Below, in pieces: positions 1 through 9,075 of a DNA stretch of 64,000 nt. A program made the position numbers and the translations under genes. Origin of the DNA: Pseudomonadota bacterium. Lineage in GTDB: Bacteria > Desulfobacterota > Desulfovibrionia > Desulfovibrionales > Desulfovibrionaceae. The number at the start of each line of letters is the position of its first letter. Position 1 is the first letter of the stretch. The stretch spans positions 124,001-188,000 of the forward strand of contig JAEZYD010000022.1 of NCBI GenBank assembly GCA_023419375.1, written 5' to 3'. The notes under the pieces were generated by a model. The model saw only the letters and a list, made by a program, of their open reading frames with translations, searched no databases and was not told the DNA's origin.

Positions 1-544
1 CACTCTGAATGTTTGCTTCCAGCTCCGGGTGCAACAAAGAAATATGCGCGCCGCTTGTGTCAAACAATGACCGCCCGGAGAGCTGCACATGGTGCTCGTT
101 GGCAGAAATGAGCACGCCGTCGCGGTCAACAACGCACATGGCAATGGGTGCGGTGGCGTAGATGGTGTCCAGGTCAATTGCTGTGGAAATTCCCGCAGAA
201 TACAGGGCAATGTTGGCAATAACCCGCTCTACGCCTTTAAATCCCATCAGGCCGTAACCATCGTCAAACAGAGGCTCTCCACTCATCTCCAGCAGAAACA
301 GAACCCCATCGCTTTTCCGCACATAATGGCCGACCACGTTTGAAAAGGCGCACGGTTCGCCATATTCATTCATGAGGGTTTCCAAGGCCATCTGCTGGTC
401 AGCGGCATCCATGCCAAAAAACAGGGACTGCCCTTTTACCGATGGAATGCCAAGAATTGCGGACTTGAAGGGGACATCGTCGCAATAACACAAATCTGGC
501 CCGGCTACCCATTCCCAGGACTGATGATTACTACTACGCTGCAT
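1..544 (-). CDS. PAS-domain sensor protein, N-terminal part (truncated by window edge)
   Basis: An open minus-strand frame starts at ATG 544 and runs off the left edge (about 181 codons seen). An in-frame stop lies upstream, so the N-terminus is inside the window, although the ribosome site is weak. The last 60 visible residues look like a PAS fold: after DLDTIYATAPIAMCVVDRDG comes a segment with ISANEHHVQLSGRSL. The first 110 residues may form a second sensor domain. The output domain (kinase, GGDEF, HTH or chemoreceptor) is outside the window, so its function cannot be fixed. It probably senses a small ligand or redox state in the cytoplasm, since no membrane segment is visible. Confidence 0.7.
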   Translation of the reverse strand, partial: MQRSSNHQSWEWVAGPDLCYCDDVPFKSAILGIPSVKGQSLFFGMDAADQQMALETLMNEYGEPCAFSNVVGHYVRKSDGVLFLLEMSGEPLFDDGYGLMGFKGVERVIANIALYSAGISTAIDLDTIYATAPIAMCVVDRDGVLISANEHHVQLSGRSLFDTSGAHISLLHPELEANIQS

Positions 545-1060
545 TGGCGACTCGGGATTTACCCAAAAAAGAAAAGAGATTTTGACAATGGTCTGCTGGC
601 TGGCAGGCCCATCCAAACTTGGGAATATCTTTATACCGATTTTTTCTGCTCAGGTACAGATGTTTTAGGCCACACTTTATTTATACGATTTCATATATAT
701 TCAATATGTTTTTATTAAAAAAATAATATTTATACAAAAAATTTCTGCATTTTGAGCATTAATACAGATATATACTGACAAATTAAGAACTTTATACGCA
801 ATATTTATTTAAAAATATCCTATTTCATTTAATACCTACACACAATTATTATAATTACGTGTGATGATAAATTATTATTGCAGTATATTTCCTATAGCAC
901 TTGTCCAAGCGGTAAAAATATAATGCATGGCATATCTATCAACCCAGTGTCGTATTGATACCAACGTGCGGCAATTCCTGAAAATTCACAGCCCATGGTG
1001 CGCTGTGCGCCGCCCGGCCTCATTGCCACCGGCCTCCGCCCCATACTGTCCAATGACTTT
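545..1060. other. AT-rich intergenic region
   Basis: No convincing gene. About 670-895 is very AT-rich and probably holds the promoter of the minus-strand PAS gene. Short open frames here lack ribosome sites and coding character. Confidence 0.6.
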
Positions 1061-1063
1061 GCA

Positions 1064-1101
1064 AAAAACAGGGCGGCACGGCGAAGTACGCCGTGCCGCC
1101 C
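1064..1101 (-). terminator. Rho-independent terminator of upp-uraA
   Basis: A perfect 13-bp stem (1071-1083 with 1089-1101) has a 5-nt loop. On the minus strand it is followed by a run of six T. It lies about 115 bp beyond the uraA stop. Confidence 0.85.
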
Positions 1102-1217
1102 GCAGACAGACAAACCCATCAGCTGAATCGCATAGAAAAGGGATCAGGCCAGATCAGCCATATGGCGCGCCTGATCAGCGCAAACGTTACAAAACCGCGC
1201 CTCAGAAACTCTGCATG

Positions 1218-2477
1218 TTAGGTGCGGCTTCTGGGCAGCAGCAGATTGAGCAGAACGCCCGTAACCGCCGCAAGGCCGATGCCGCCAAGCTTGAACGAAC
1301 CAATGCTGAACTGCATGCCGCCCACGCCAAAGATGATGATAAGCGCGACAATGATCATGTTGCGCGGTTCCATCAGATCCTTGCCAGCCCGCACCAGCGT
1401 GTTCAGGCCCACAACCATGATCGCGCCAAACAGCAGAATCATGATGCCGCCCATGACGGGCACGGGAATGGAGCCAAGGAACGCGCCGATTTTAGCCACA
1501 AACGACAGCAAGATTGAACACATGGCAGCCCAGGTCATCACGGCGGGGTTGAACACCCGCGTAAGGCTCACCGCGCCGATAACCTCGGCATAGGTGGTGC
1601 AGGGCGGGCCGCCCACAAAACCGGCAGCCATGGTGGCAACGCCGTCGCCAAACATGGTGGCGTGAACGCCGGGGTCTTTCAGGTAGTCGCGCCCGGTAAT
1701 GGAGCTGATGGCGACAACGTCGCCAAAGTGCTCAATGGCCGGGGCAAGCGTAATGGGCATGATAAACAGTATGGGTTCCCAGGCGAACTCGGGGAAGGTG
1801 AACGAAGGCATCTGCAACCAGGGGGTTGCGGCAACCTTTGTCCAATCGCCCACGCCGAAAAACATCGAAACAATAAAGCCCGCCGCAATGCCGCACAAAA
1901 TGGGCATGAGGCGCAAAAAGCCCTTGCCCATGAGCGACACCAGCACGGTAACGGCCAGCGAAGTCATGGAAATCCACAGGGCCGTGTTTTCAGGCACCAG
2001 CACAACCGCGCCATCGCCTGTTCTGCCCAGGGCCATATGCACCGCCACCGGGGCCAGAATAAGGCCGATAACCATGATAACCGGCCCGGTCACAATGGGC
2101 GGCAGCACACGCAGCACCACATCCGTGCCGCGCCAGCGGATAAGCCCGCTCAAAAGGAAATATACCAGACCGGAGCAAACAAGCCCGCCAAGGGTTTGCG
2201 CCATGCCCCAGGTCTGAACGCCGTAAATGATGGGCGCAATAAAGGCAAAGGACGAAGCAAGAAAAATGGGGACCTTGCCTCGCGTGCAGACCTGAAACAG
2301 CAAGGTGCCCACACCAGCGGTGAAGAGCGCCACGTTGCTGTCAAGCCCGGTCAGCAGGGGAACAAGAACCAGAGCGCCAAAGGCCACAAAGAGCATCTGC
2401 GCGCCTATAAGACAATCCCTGAAGCGAAAATTATAGTCAGTGGGTGCAATCTCGCGCCGCGTACTGGCTGTGCTCAT
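1218..2477 (-). CDS. uraA: Uracil/xanthine permease of the NCS2 family (UraA-like)
   Basis: A 419-residue inner-membrane protein with about 12-14 hydrophobic segments, typical of NCS2 nucleobase:proton symporters. The N-terminal YNFRFRDCLIGAQMLFVAFGA segment and the later PPCTTYAEVIGAVSLTRV segment match the family, the latter in the substrate-binding region. It follows upp on the same strand, and uracil import plus phosphoribosylation is a classic pair, so uracil is the likely substrate. The ATG at 2477 was chosen because it follows a GAGGG ribosome site just after the upp stop. A longer frame from 2519 would overlap upp by 32 bp. Translation is probably coupled to upp. Confidence 0.9.
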   Translation of the reverse strand: MSTASTRREIAPTDYNFRFRDCLIGAQMLFVAFGALVLVPLLTGLDSNVALFTAGVGTLLFQVCTRGKVPIFLASSFAFIAPIIYGVQTWGMAQTLGGLVCSGLVYFLLSGLIRWRGTDVVLRVLPPIVTGPVIMVIGLILAPVAVHMALGRTGDGAVVLVPENTALWISMTSLAVTVLVSLMGKGFLRLMPILCGIAAGFIVSMFFGVGDWTKVAATPWLQMPSFTFPEFAWEPILFIMPITLAPAIEHFGDVVAISSITGRDYLKDPGVHATMFGDGVATMAAGFVGGPPCTTYAEVIGAVSLTRVFNPAVMTWAAMCSILLSFVAKIGAFLGSIPVPVMGGIMILLFGAIMVVGLNTLVRAGKDLMEPRNMIIVALIIIFGVGGMQFSIGSFKLGGIGLAAVTGVLLNLLLPRSRT

Positions 2478-2487
2478 GGGGCCCTCG

Positions 2488-3114
2488 CTACTTGGTTCCG
2501 AAGATACGGTCGCCGGCATCGCCGAGACCAGGAATGATATAGCCGTGTTCGTTCAGATGATCGTCAATGGCTGCGGTGTAGATGTCCACATCCGGATGGG
2601 CGGCCTTGACCTTGGCAATCCCTTCGGGCGCGCACACAAGGTTGAGGCTGCAAATCTGCTTGCAACCGTGGCGCTTCAGCAGGCTGATGGCGGCAATAAG
2701 CGAGCCGCCGGTTGCCAGCATGGGGTCAAGGATGATGGCAAGCCGCTGATCCATATCGTTGGCAAGCTTTACGTAATATTCAACGGGTTCAAGTGTTTCC
2801 TCGTTGCGGTACAGGCCCACAACGCTGATCTTGGCGCCGGGGATCATGTCCAGCACGCCGTCCATGAGGCCGAGGCCAGCGCGAAGAATGGGAACAACCG
2901 TCACCATCTTGCCCGAAATGACCTCAATTTCCACCGGCCCGGCCCAGCCCTCAACAGTGTGCTTTTCGGTACGGAAGCCCTTGGTGGCTTCGTAAATGAG
3001 CAGACTCGCGATTTCGTTGGAAACAGAACGGAATTCGCGCGTGGAGGTGGCCCCCATGCGCAAAATGCCCAACTTGTGGCGCACAAGAGGATGATCAACG
3101 ACATAAACGGCCAT
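2488..3114 (-). CDS. upp: Uracil phosphoribosyltransferase
   Basis: Converts uracil and PRPP to UMP in pyrimidine salvage, in the cytosol. The 208 residues match the usual family length. The PRPP-binding loop DPMLATGGS, the VVPILRAGLGLMDG segment and a C-terminal GYIIPGLGDAGDRIFGT uracil-binding segment are all visible. It is the first gene of a two-gene unit with the uraA-like permease, with a gap of about 10 bp. The promoter must lie in the 214-bp spacer shared with the divergent DUF362 gene. Confidence 0.97.
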   Translation of the reverse strand: MAVYVVDHPLVRHKLGILRMGATSTREFRSVSNEIASLLIYEATKGFRTEKHTVEGWAGPVEIEVISGKMVTVVPILRAGLGLMDGVLDMIPGAKISVVGLYRNEETLEPVEYYVKLANDMDQRLAIILDPMLATGGSLIAAISLLKRHGCKQICSLNLVCAPEGIAKVKAAHPDVDIYTAAIDDHLNEHGYIIPGLGDAGDRIFGTK

Positions 3115-3328
3115 AAAGCCTCCTTAGCTATGCATAACTGACTGGGTGGAAAAAATTAAAACCGGAATACGCTATTCTTAATGACGGCTCGTGTCAACGA
3201 TACCTGCGAACCGCCTCATTGCCTTGGCTGCAGGGCATGCGCTAGTGTTTTACATCTTTGCACGGGGCAGAACCGCTCCTGATCCCAGCCCTGCCGCACC
3301 CCAAACATCCTCACATGGAGGCCACGCC

Positions 3329-4426
3329 ATGCCCGCCACAGTTTATTATGCAGACATGCACTGCCGGTCGCACGAGGACAGCAAAATCGCCAAGGTGGCC
3401 CGCCTCTGCGATGCGCTCAACCTGAAAAAAATCATCAAAAAAAAGGAACTCACCGCCATCAAGCTGCACTTTGGCGAATACGGCAACGACACGCACCTCA
3501 ACCCCACTCTGGTGCGCCAGGTTGTAAACAAGATCATGGAAGCAGGCGGCAAGCCCTTTCTGACCGATACAACAACCCTGTATTCCGGCAGCCGGCACAA
3601 TGCCGTTGACCACATGCAAACGGCATACGCCCACGGCTTTGCGCCTTCGGTGGTTCATGCCCCCATCATTCTGGCCGATGGCCTGTATGGTGAAAATGAC
3701 GTGCCCGTACGCATCAACGCCAAGCATTTCAAAGACGTGCATATCGCCACCGAGATACGCCGCGCCCCGGCAATGGTGGTGCTGTCGCATTTTAAAGGGC
3801 ATGAAATGGCGGGATTTGGCGGCGCGATCAAAAATCTGGCCATGGGCGGCGCTGCCGTGCGCGGCAAAAAAGAACAACACGCCACCAAGGTTTCTGTGAG
3901 CGAAAAAAAATGCGTGGGCTGCGCCAAATGCGTCAGGGTGTGCCCGCAGCATGCGCTGAGCATGAAAAGCAAAAAAAGCGTTGTGGACATTGAAAAATGC
4001 ATCGGCTGCTTTGAATGCATCACCGTATGTCCGGAAAAAGCCATCAGCATCGACTGGGAAACAGAGATGCAGCCCTTTATTGAGCGCATGACAGAATACG
4101 CCTACGGCGCTGTAAAAGGCCGCAAAAAGAGCGTTTGCTACATCAACTTTGTGCTCAATGTGACACCCGACTGCGACTGCGCCCCCTGGAGCGACATGCC
4201 GCTGGTGCCGGATGTGGGCATTCTGGCCTCTACCGATCCGGTGGCGCTGGATCAGGCCTGCTTTGACCTTGTTTCAAAAGCCCCTTCGCTCGGGCAGGAG
4301 GTTTCGGCCCAAACGGTTGCAGACAAATTCTCCGCGCGCTGGCCGCACACCTGTGGGCTGGTGCAACTGAGCTATGGCGAATCACTGGGGCTGGGAAGCC
4401 GCGAATACAAACTTAAAAAAATCTAG
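3329..4426 (+). CDS. DUF362 domain protein with two [4Fe-4S] ferredoxin clusters
   Basis: A 365-residue protein. Residues about 1-185 form a DUF362 domain, including KLHFGEYGNDTHLNP and the HFKGHEMAGFGGAIKNLAMG segment. Two ferredoxin motifs follow (CVGCAKCVRVCP and CIGCFECITVCP), and DUF362 sequence resumes to the end. Proteins of this type are common in sulfate reducers and clostridia as cytosolic Fe-S proteins of unknown electron-transfer role. The ATG at 3329 was chosen because GGAGG lies 10 bp upstream and the DUF362 homology begins there. An open extension to 3191 has no coding look. It is monocistronic and divergent from upp. Confidence 0.85.
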   Translation: MPATVYYADMHCRSHEDSKIAKVARLCDALNLKKIIKKKELTAIKLHFGEYGNDTHLNPTLVRQVVNKIMEAGGKPFLTDTTTLYSGSRHNAVDHMQTAYAHGFAPSVVHAPIILADGLYGENDVPVRINAKHFKDVHIATEIRRAPAMVVLSHFKGHEMAGFGGAIKNLAMGGAAVRGKKEQHATKVSVSEKKCVGCAKCVRVCPQHALSMKSKKSVVDIEKCIGCFECITVCPEKAISIDWETEMQPFIERMTEYAYGAVKGRKKSVCYINFVLNVTPDCDCAPWSDMPLVPDVGILASTDPVALDQACFDLVSKAPSLGQEVSAQTVADKFSARWPHTCGLVQLSYGESLGLGSREYKLKKI

Positions 4427-4432
4427 CACCCT

Positions 4433-4511
4433 CTGCGCATCGCGACATTAGACACATGGCCCATGGTCAGATGTCTTGATGCTGCGATGCGCAGTTGCTG
4501 ACCGTTTTTTT
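4433..4511 (+). terminator. Long hairpin with T-run after the DUF362 gene
   Basis: The outer stem is a perfect 11 bp (4433-4443 with 4484-4494). Inside it gacat/atgtc (4444-4448, 4471-4475) and a catggcccatg palindrome can also pair. Seven T follow at about 4505. It starts 7 bp after the stop and probably acts as terminator, although the T-run sits about 10 bp from the stem. Confidence 0.6.
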
Positions 4512-5177
4512 CACTGCCTGCCTGCTGCCAGTTGCACCATGCGCAGATGACGGGGACCAGCCGAAAAGCCGGGTCATCAAATTGTCACAAATTTGTAATA
4601 TATTTGTCACAATAATCACGATTAAGTATGTTATAATTAAATATTTTACTTATTATTTATATAGTAACAATATTTTTAAATTTATTTTAAAAAATAAAAA
4701 TAAATTTTTCCTGCTAAAAAAATTTAAGACAGTAATTTTTTTCAAAAACTATATCATAATTTTTTAGTTTATAATTTTCATGTTCAATATTTAATAAATT
4801 TCAAATAATATTTTCATTTATTGTCTAACTTTTGTTTTAAGAAAATTTTTATGTTTATAAATCAACTGTAGTAGTCGCAATATTTTCAGCAAAAACGACT
4901 AGATTTTTATTTTCTACATTTTTGTTGAAAATAATCATTTCGGCGTGGATTCAGGATATAAGAGCTTACTCAACTTTTTTTTGCAAATAATAGTTGAATT
5001 TTAGGTAGATCGTCACTTAAGTTTGCATCAGCTTTTGACCCGTCAGAGTCTGACACGCCAGTGCGTATTGGGAAACGTGGGCGCGTCGGCTGGTCATAAT
5101 CGCCCCCCTGCTGTGGACAGGGATAAGTTTTCATTGTCAAACGGCATCTAAGTTTTACTAGCGAGGAGGTTTACAGG
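4512..5177. other. AT-rich gene-free spacer upstream of the TRAP operon
   Basis: No coding evidence. Most of 4570-5030 is extremely AT-rich with poly-A/T runs. Two identical 9-bp boxes TTGTCACAA occur at 4582-4590 and 4604-4612, 22 bp apart. A perfect palindrome gtcaga-g-tctgac lies at 5042-5054, about 125 bp before dctP. The TRAP promoter and its operators are probably in this region. Confidence 0.6.
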
Positions 5178-6182
5178 ATGAAACGTATTGTAGCATTGCT
5201 TGTTGCTCTGGGCCTTGTTTGCGGCATGACCCTTGGTTTTGCCCAGGCTGCTGAAGCCAAGACCATCATCAAGATCGCTGGCATGAAGCCCGAGGGCGAA
5301 CCGGAAACCATCGGCATGCACCTTTTCGGCAAGTATCTTGCCGAACTTTCCAATGGCAAATATGAAGTTCAGGTCTTCCCCAACAGCCAGCTTGGCAAGG
5401 AAGACGCCTACATTGCCGCCACCCGCAAGGGCATTATCCAGATGTGCGCCACTGGCACGCAGACCTCTGCCCTGCACCCTGCCATGGCCATGCTTGAAAC
5501 GCCCATGCTCTTCGACGACCTGGATCACGCCCGCCGCGCCATGGAAGGCAAGACTTTTGACCTCATCAACGAAGGCTTCACCGAAAAGTCCGGCCTGCGC
5601 ACCATGAACGCCTTCCCCTTGGGCTTCCGCCACTTCTACACCAAGAAGCCCATCGTCACGGTGGAAGACGTTAAGGGCCTGCGCATGCGCGTGCCCAACA
5701 TTCCCCTGTACACCAACTTTGCCAAGGAATGCGGCATCAGCGGCCAGCCCATGCCCTTTGCCGAAGTGCCCGGCGCTCTTGATCAGGGCGTCATCGACGG
5801 CGGCGACAGCCCCCTGGCCGACATCGTCAGCCTCAAGATGTACGAAATCACGCCCCAGATCACCCTTACCGGCCACATCCTTGTGATCCACTCCCTCTAC
5901 ATCAACGACAAGTTCTATCAGTCGCTGCCTGACGAGGACAAAAAGTGGTTTGACGAAGCCGCCAAGCGCTCCGCCAACGACGTGTGGGTCATGGTTAAGG
6001 AAGGCGACGAAAAAGCCAAGGAAACCATCCTTGCCAACAAGGGCAGCATCAATACCCCCAGCAAGGAATTCCACGACTACATGGCTGAAGCCGGCAAGCG
6101 CAGCTGGAAGCTCTTTTACGACACGGTGCCCAACTGCCAGGCCATTCTGGACAGCGCCGCCAGCTACCGCGAATCCAAATAA
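5178..6182 (+). CDS. dctP: TRAP transporter substrate-binding protein (DctP family)
   Basis: A 334-residue periplasmic solute-binding protein. The signal peptide of about 24 residues ends in an AQA|AEA-type cleavage site. The mature part carries the DctP fold: an early GEPETIGMHLFGKYL segment, the VFPNSQLGKEDAYI strand, and RMRVPNIPLYTNFAKECG containing the conserved Arg that binds the substrate carboxylate. A strong GAGGAGG ribosome site precedes the ATG. The permeases follow directly (dctQ, dctM), giving a complete sodium-driven TRAP system. The substrate is probably a C4-dicarboxylate or other organic acid and cannot be set from sequence alone. Confidence 0.93.
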   Translation: MKRIVALLVALGLVCGMTLGFAQAAEAKTIIKIAGMKPEGEPETIGMHLFGKYLAELSNGKYEVQVFPNSQLGKEDAYIAATRKGIIQMCATGTQTSALHPAMAMLETPMLFDDLDHARRAMEGKTFDLINEGFTEKSGLRTMNAFPLGFRHFYTKKPIVTVEDVKGLRMRVPNIPLYTNFAKECGISGQPMPFAEVPGALDQGVIDGGDSPLADIVSLKMYEITPQITLTGHILVIHSLYINDKFYQSLPDEDKKWFDEAAKRSANDVWVMVKEGDEKAKETILANKGSINTPSKEFHDYMAEAGKRSWKLFYDTVPNCQAILDSAASYRESK

Positions 6183-6197
6183 TTGTTCCCCGCTTTA

Positions 6198-6229
6198 CAG
6201 GCCGGAAAAGCATAGGCTTTTCCGGCCTG
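6198..6229 (+). terminator. Hairpin between dctP and dctQ
   Basis: A perfect 14-bp stem (6198-6211 with 6216-6229) has a 4-nt loop and no strong T-run. A second stem (6246-6253 with 6270-6277) follows. This layout suits partial termination or mRNA protection that leaves more dctP than permease transcript. Confidence 0.7.
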
Positions 6230-6383
6230 TGCAGTTCATGGACAAAACCCCCGTGGCCTTTTTAGGTCGCGGGGGTTGCAACAATTCTTCACGCAGCCAT
6301 CTGCGGCGGCACAACCAGGCTTGCTGACATCAGCACGGCACTGCGAAGCCAGCAATTGGGGCAGCGTTTTCCAGAGGTTCGTT

Positions 6384-6944
6384 ATGAGCGACGACATTTC
6401 CAAAAATTTTCCGCCGGACCATGCGCCGGGCGTACATGCCCTGCTTGAGCCGGAACAGGAACCCAAGCACGAAACCATGGGGCAATTGCTGTTTGAAGTA
6501 TTTTGCGCCGTGATCTTTCTGGGCATGATCGGTCTTGTGTTTTACAATGCCCTGCTGCGCTACATCTTTTCTTCGAGCTACCCGCCGAGCGAAGAATGGG
6601 CACGCTTTCTCTTTATGTACATCACCTTTTTCGGCGCTATCGAAGCCTTTATCTGCAAGAAGCACATTGCGGTTGACCTGCTTGTGACCACGCTGGAAGG
6701 CACCAAGCGTAAGGCTGTGGATGTACTGGCTTCGGTATGCAGCCTTTTTGCCCTGGGCCTGCTGTTTTACGGCGGCGTGGTCAACGTGCTGCAAACGCTC
6801 GATACGTACTCCGTGGCGACCAACGTCAACATGGCCTTTATCAACGGCACCCTGCCCGTCATGGCCCTTGTTGGTTTTGTTGTAGAACTGCGCTCTCTCG
6901 CGAGCCTTGTTCGCAGACCCGCATCCACCTTCCAAAAGGGCTAG
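6384..6944 (+). CDS. dctQ: TRAP transporter small permease (DctQ family)
   Basis: A 186-residue inner-membrane protein with a hydrophilic N-terminus of about 30 residues and four predicted helices. The LRYIFSSSYPPSEEWARFLF segment is characteristic of DctQ. The ATG at 6384 was preferred over an open extension to 6276 because AGAGG lies upstream and the extension has no similarity to the family. It works with the large permease DctM and receives substrate from DctP. The gap to dctM is 9 bp, so the two permeases are co-translated. Confidence 0.9.
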   Translation: MSDDISKNFPPDHAPGVHALLEPEQEPKHETMGQLLFEVFCAVIFLGMIGLVFYNALLRYIFSSSYPPSEEWARFLFMYITFFGAIEAFICKKHIAVDLLVTTLEGTKRKAVDVLASVCSLFALGLLFYGGVVNVLQTLDTYSVATNVNMAFINGTLPVMALVGFVVELRSLASLVRRPASTFQKG

Positions 6945-6953
6945 GAGAGAAGA

Positions 6954-8243
6954 ATGGAACTCTTTATTTTCCTCGGCTCCCTCTTCTTCTTCATGCTCAT
7001 TGGCGTTCCTCTGGCCATTGTGCTTGTGTTGTGCTCCATTGTGCTCATGTGGCACTCGGGCATGTGGGATGCCATGATTATTCCCGGCAGCATGCTGGAC
7101 GGCGCCAACAACTACCCCTTGATGGCCATTCCCTTCTTTGTGTTCGCCGGTGAAATCATGGCGGAGGGCGGCCTTTCCAAGCGCGTGGTGCAGCTTGCCC
7201 AGCTCATGATTGGCCGGGTGCGCGGCGGCCTTGGCTATGCGGCCATTATCGCCAGCATCATCTTTGCGGGCCTGATGGGCAGCTCCGTGGGCGAAGCCGC
7301 CGCTCTTGGCGGCCTGCTGCTGCCCATGATGAAGCAGGTGGGTTACCACCCTGGCCGCGCGGGCGCTGTTATCGCCTCCGGCGCAATTCTTGGCCCCATC
7401 ATCCCGCCCAGCACCAACTTTATTCTGCTTGGCGCTACGGTCAGCGGTCTTTCCATCACCAAGCTCTTCATGATCGGCCTGGTGCCTGGTATCATGATCG
7501 GTCTGGCCCTCATGGTGGTGTGGTTCTTTGTGGTGCGCAAGGATGGCTATAACGAAACCATCCGCTTCACCAAGAAAGAAGCCATCAAGATTCTTATCGA
7601 CTCCACGCCTGCCTTCATGATGCCGGTGCTGCTGCTTGGCGGCATTCGCTTTGGTGTTTTCACCCCTACTGAAGGCGGCGCATTTGCAGCCATTTACGCC
7701 ATCCTCGTGTGCGTGCTGTACTACCGCGAGCTTTCCTTCCGCGATCTGCTGCGGGTGAGCGCCCGGGCGGCCCGCACCACCTCGGTGGTCATGCTGATTG
7801 TGGCCACGGCTACGGCTGTTGGCTGGTTCATTACCATTGCGCAGATCCCCAACCAGATGACCGCGCTCTTCTCGCCGCTTATTGACAGCCCCATATTGCT
7901 GCTCATCAGCATCAATATATTCCTGTTCCTTATCGGCATGGTCATGGACCTCACGCCCAACATCCTGATCTTTGCGCCGGTGTTCTACCCGCTGATCCAG
8001 CAGGCAGGCATTGACCCGTACTACTTCGGCCTGCTCTTTGTGCTCAACCTGGGCATCGGCGTTATTACGCCCCCGGTGGGCACGGTGCTGTACGTTGTGT
8101 GCGGCATCGGGCACATCAAGTTTGCCGACCTCATCGTCAAACTGGTGCCTTTTGTGCTTGTGGAAGTGATCATGCTCTTCCTGTTGCTGTTCTTCCCCAG
8201 CCTTTCGATTGTTCCCATGAACTGGCTTATGGGCGGCAACTAG
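6954..8243 (+). CDS. dctM: TRAP transporter large permease (DctM family)
   Basis: A 429-residue membrane protein of the usual DctM length with about 12-13 hydrophobic segments. The IPSTNFILLG-type loop (here GPIIPPSTNFILLGA), GLMGSSVGEAAALGGLLLP and LNLGIGVITPPVGTVLYVV are hallmark half-helix and ion-binding regions of the IT superfamily. It forms the transport channel with DctQ and is driven by the sodium or proton gradient. A GGAGAG ribosome site precedes the ATG. An intrinsic terminator follows 22 bp after the stop. Confidence 0.95.
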   Translation: MELFIFLGSLFFFMLIGVPLAIVLVLCSIVLMWHSGMWDAMIIPGSMLDGANNYPLMAIPFFVFAGEIMAEGGLSKRVVQLAQLMIGRVRGGLGYAAIIASIIFAGLMGSSVGEAAALGGLLLPMMKQVGYHPGRAGAVIASGAILGPIIPPSTNFILLGATVSGLSITKLFMIGLVPGIMIGLALMVVWFFVVRKDGYNETIRFTKKEAIKILIDSTPAFMMPVLLLGGIRFGVFTPTEGGAFAAIYAILVCVLYYRELSFRDLLRVSARAARTTSVVMLIVATATAVGWFITIAQIPNQMTALFSPLIDSPILLLISINIFLFLIGMVMDLTPNILIFAPVFYPLIQQAGIDPYYFGLLFVLNLGIGVITPPVGTVLYVVCGIGHIKFADLIVKLVPFVLVEVIMLFLLLFFPSLSIVPMNWLMGGN

Positions 8244-8266
8244 ACGCTTAGCATAGCTCGACTGCA

Positions 8267-8300
8267 AAGCCCCCGCTTTTCAAAAGCGGGGGCTTTTTGT
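8267..8300 (+). terminator. Rho-independent terminator of the dctPQM operon
   Basis: A perfect 14-bp GC-rich stem (8267-8280 with 8282-8295) is followed by TTTTTG. It lies just after dctM. Confidence 0.9.
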
Positions 8301-9075
8301 GTTGTAATATACTGACAAAATTGTACTGAATTTAGCAAATTGAAAAAAAGACACGCCACCAAAGCTGATGATATAAAATAAATATATAAACTAGAGCACT
8401 ATATTTAACCATAATATACAATCAATTAAAATATATTTTACAAATAAATTACATAATTTAATGTTATATTAAAAATTTTACACAAATATTATTTCTATAA
8501 ATAGTAAAATATAAAATTGTTAAATTTTTTAATTAATACTGACATTAATAAATATATTGCTTTAAAAAATTTTTATAAATTATATGAATAAAAAATATAA
8601 TTAAAACAAATTACATAATCACAACTAAATGAGTTTTGAATAAAAAAAGCTAAAAATTAAGCTTCATTTCTATATTCATGCATATAAAAAATATCCATAT
8701 CAAAAAATATTGTAGTATTTTAACACTAAGACAAAATAAAACTAAAATTTATTAATTCAAATATACAGTCATGCTGAATAACTGGATTGATATTCATACG
8801 TGCTTAGTTTGTTTTTGCGGGCATGTCTTAAAACACCAAAATTTTAACATAACGATATGCTTTATATTTATTTTTTTCTGTCAGCCATTGAATTTATTCC
8901 CCCACCTCATGTAAAATCCCAGCGCCCTGATCCATTTTTGCGTTTTGCAGAGAGCTTGCCCTGAGCTGTTCTGCTCATAACTCACAACGTAACAACGCGA
9001 AAAAGCTGATTATGGGAATTTTTTTGCAACTGGCAGGTACTGTTACCCTGTAACCTTCAGACCAACGAGAACACC
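8301..9075. other. AT-rich gene-free spacer upstream of glpT
   Basis: No gene was found. Most of 8310-8900 is extremely AT-rich with poly-A/T tracts and no obvious repeat family. A short palindrome gttac-cct-gtaac lies at 9042-9054, just before the glpT start, and could be an operator. Confidence 0.6.

Noticed and set aside
4495..4767. A 90-codon open frame in the AT-rich spacer before dctP
   Set aside because: The composition is Lys/Ile/Phe/Asn from poly-A/T DNA, with no ribosome site, and its start lies in a terminator.
6330..8267. Long minus-strand open frame antisense to dctQ and dctM
   Set aside because: It crosses the boundary of two real genes and is rich in His/Lys/Asn typical of antisense of hydrophobic proteins.
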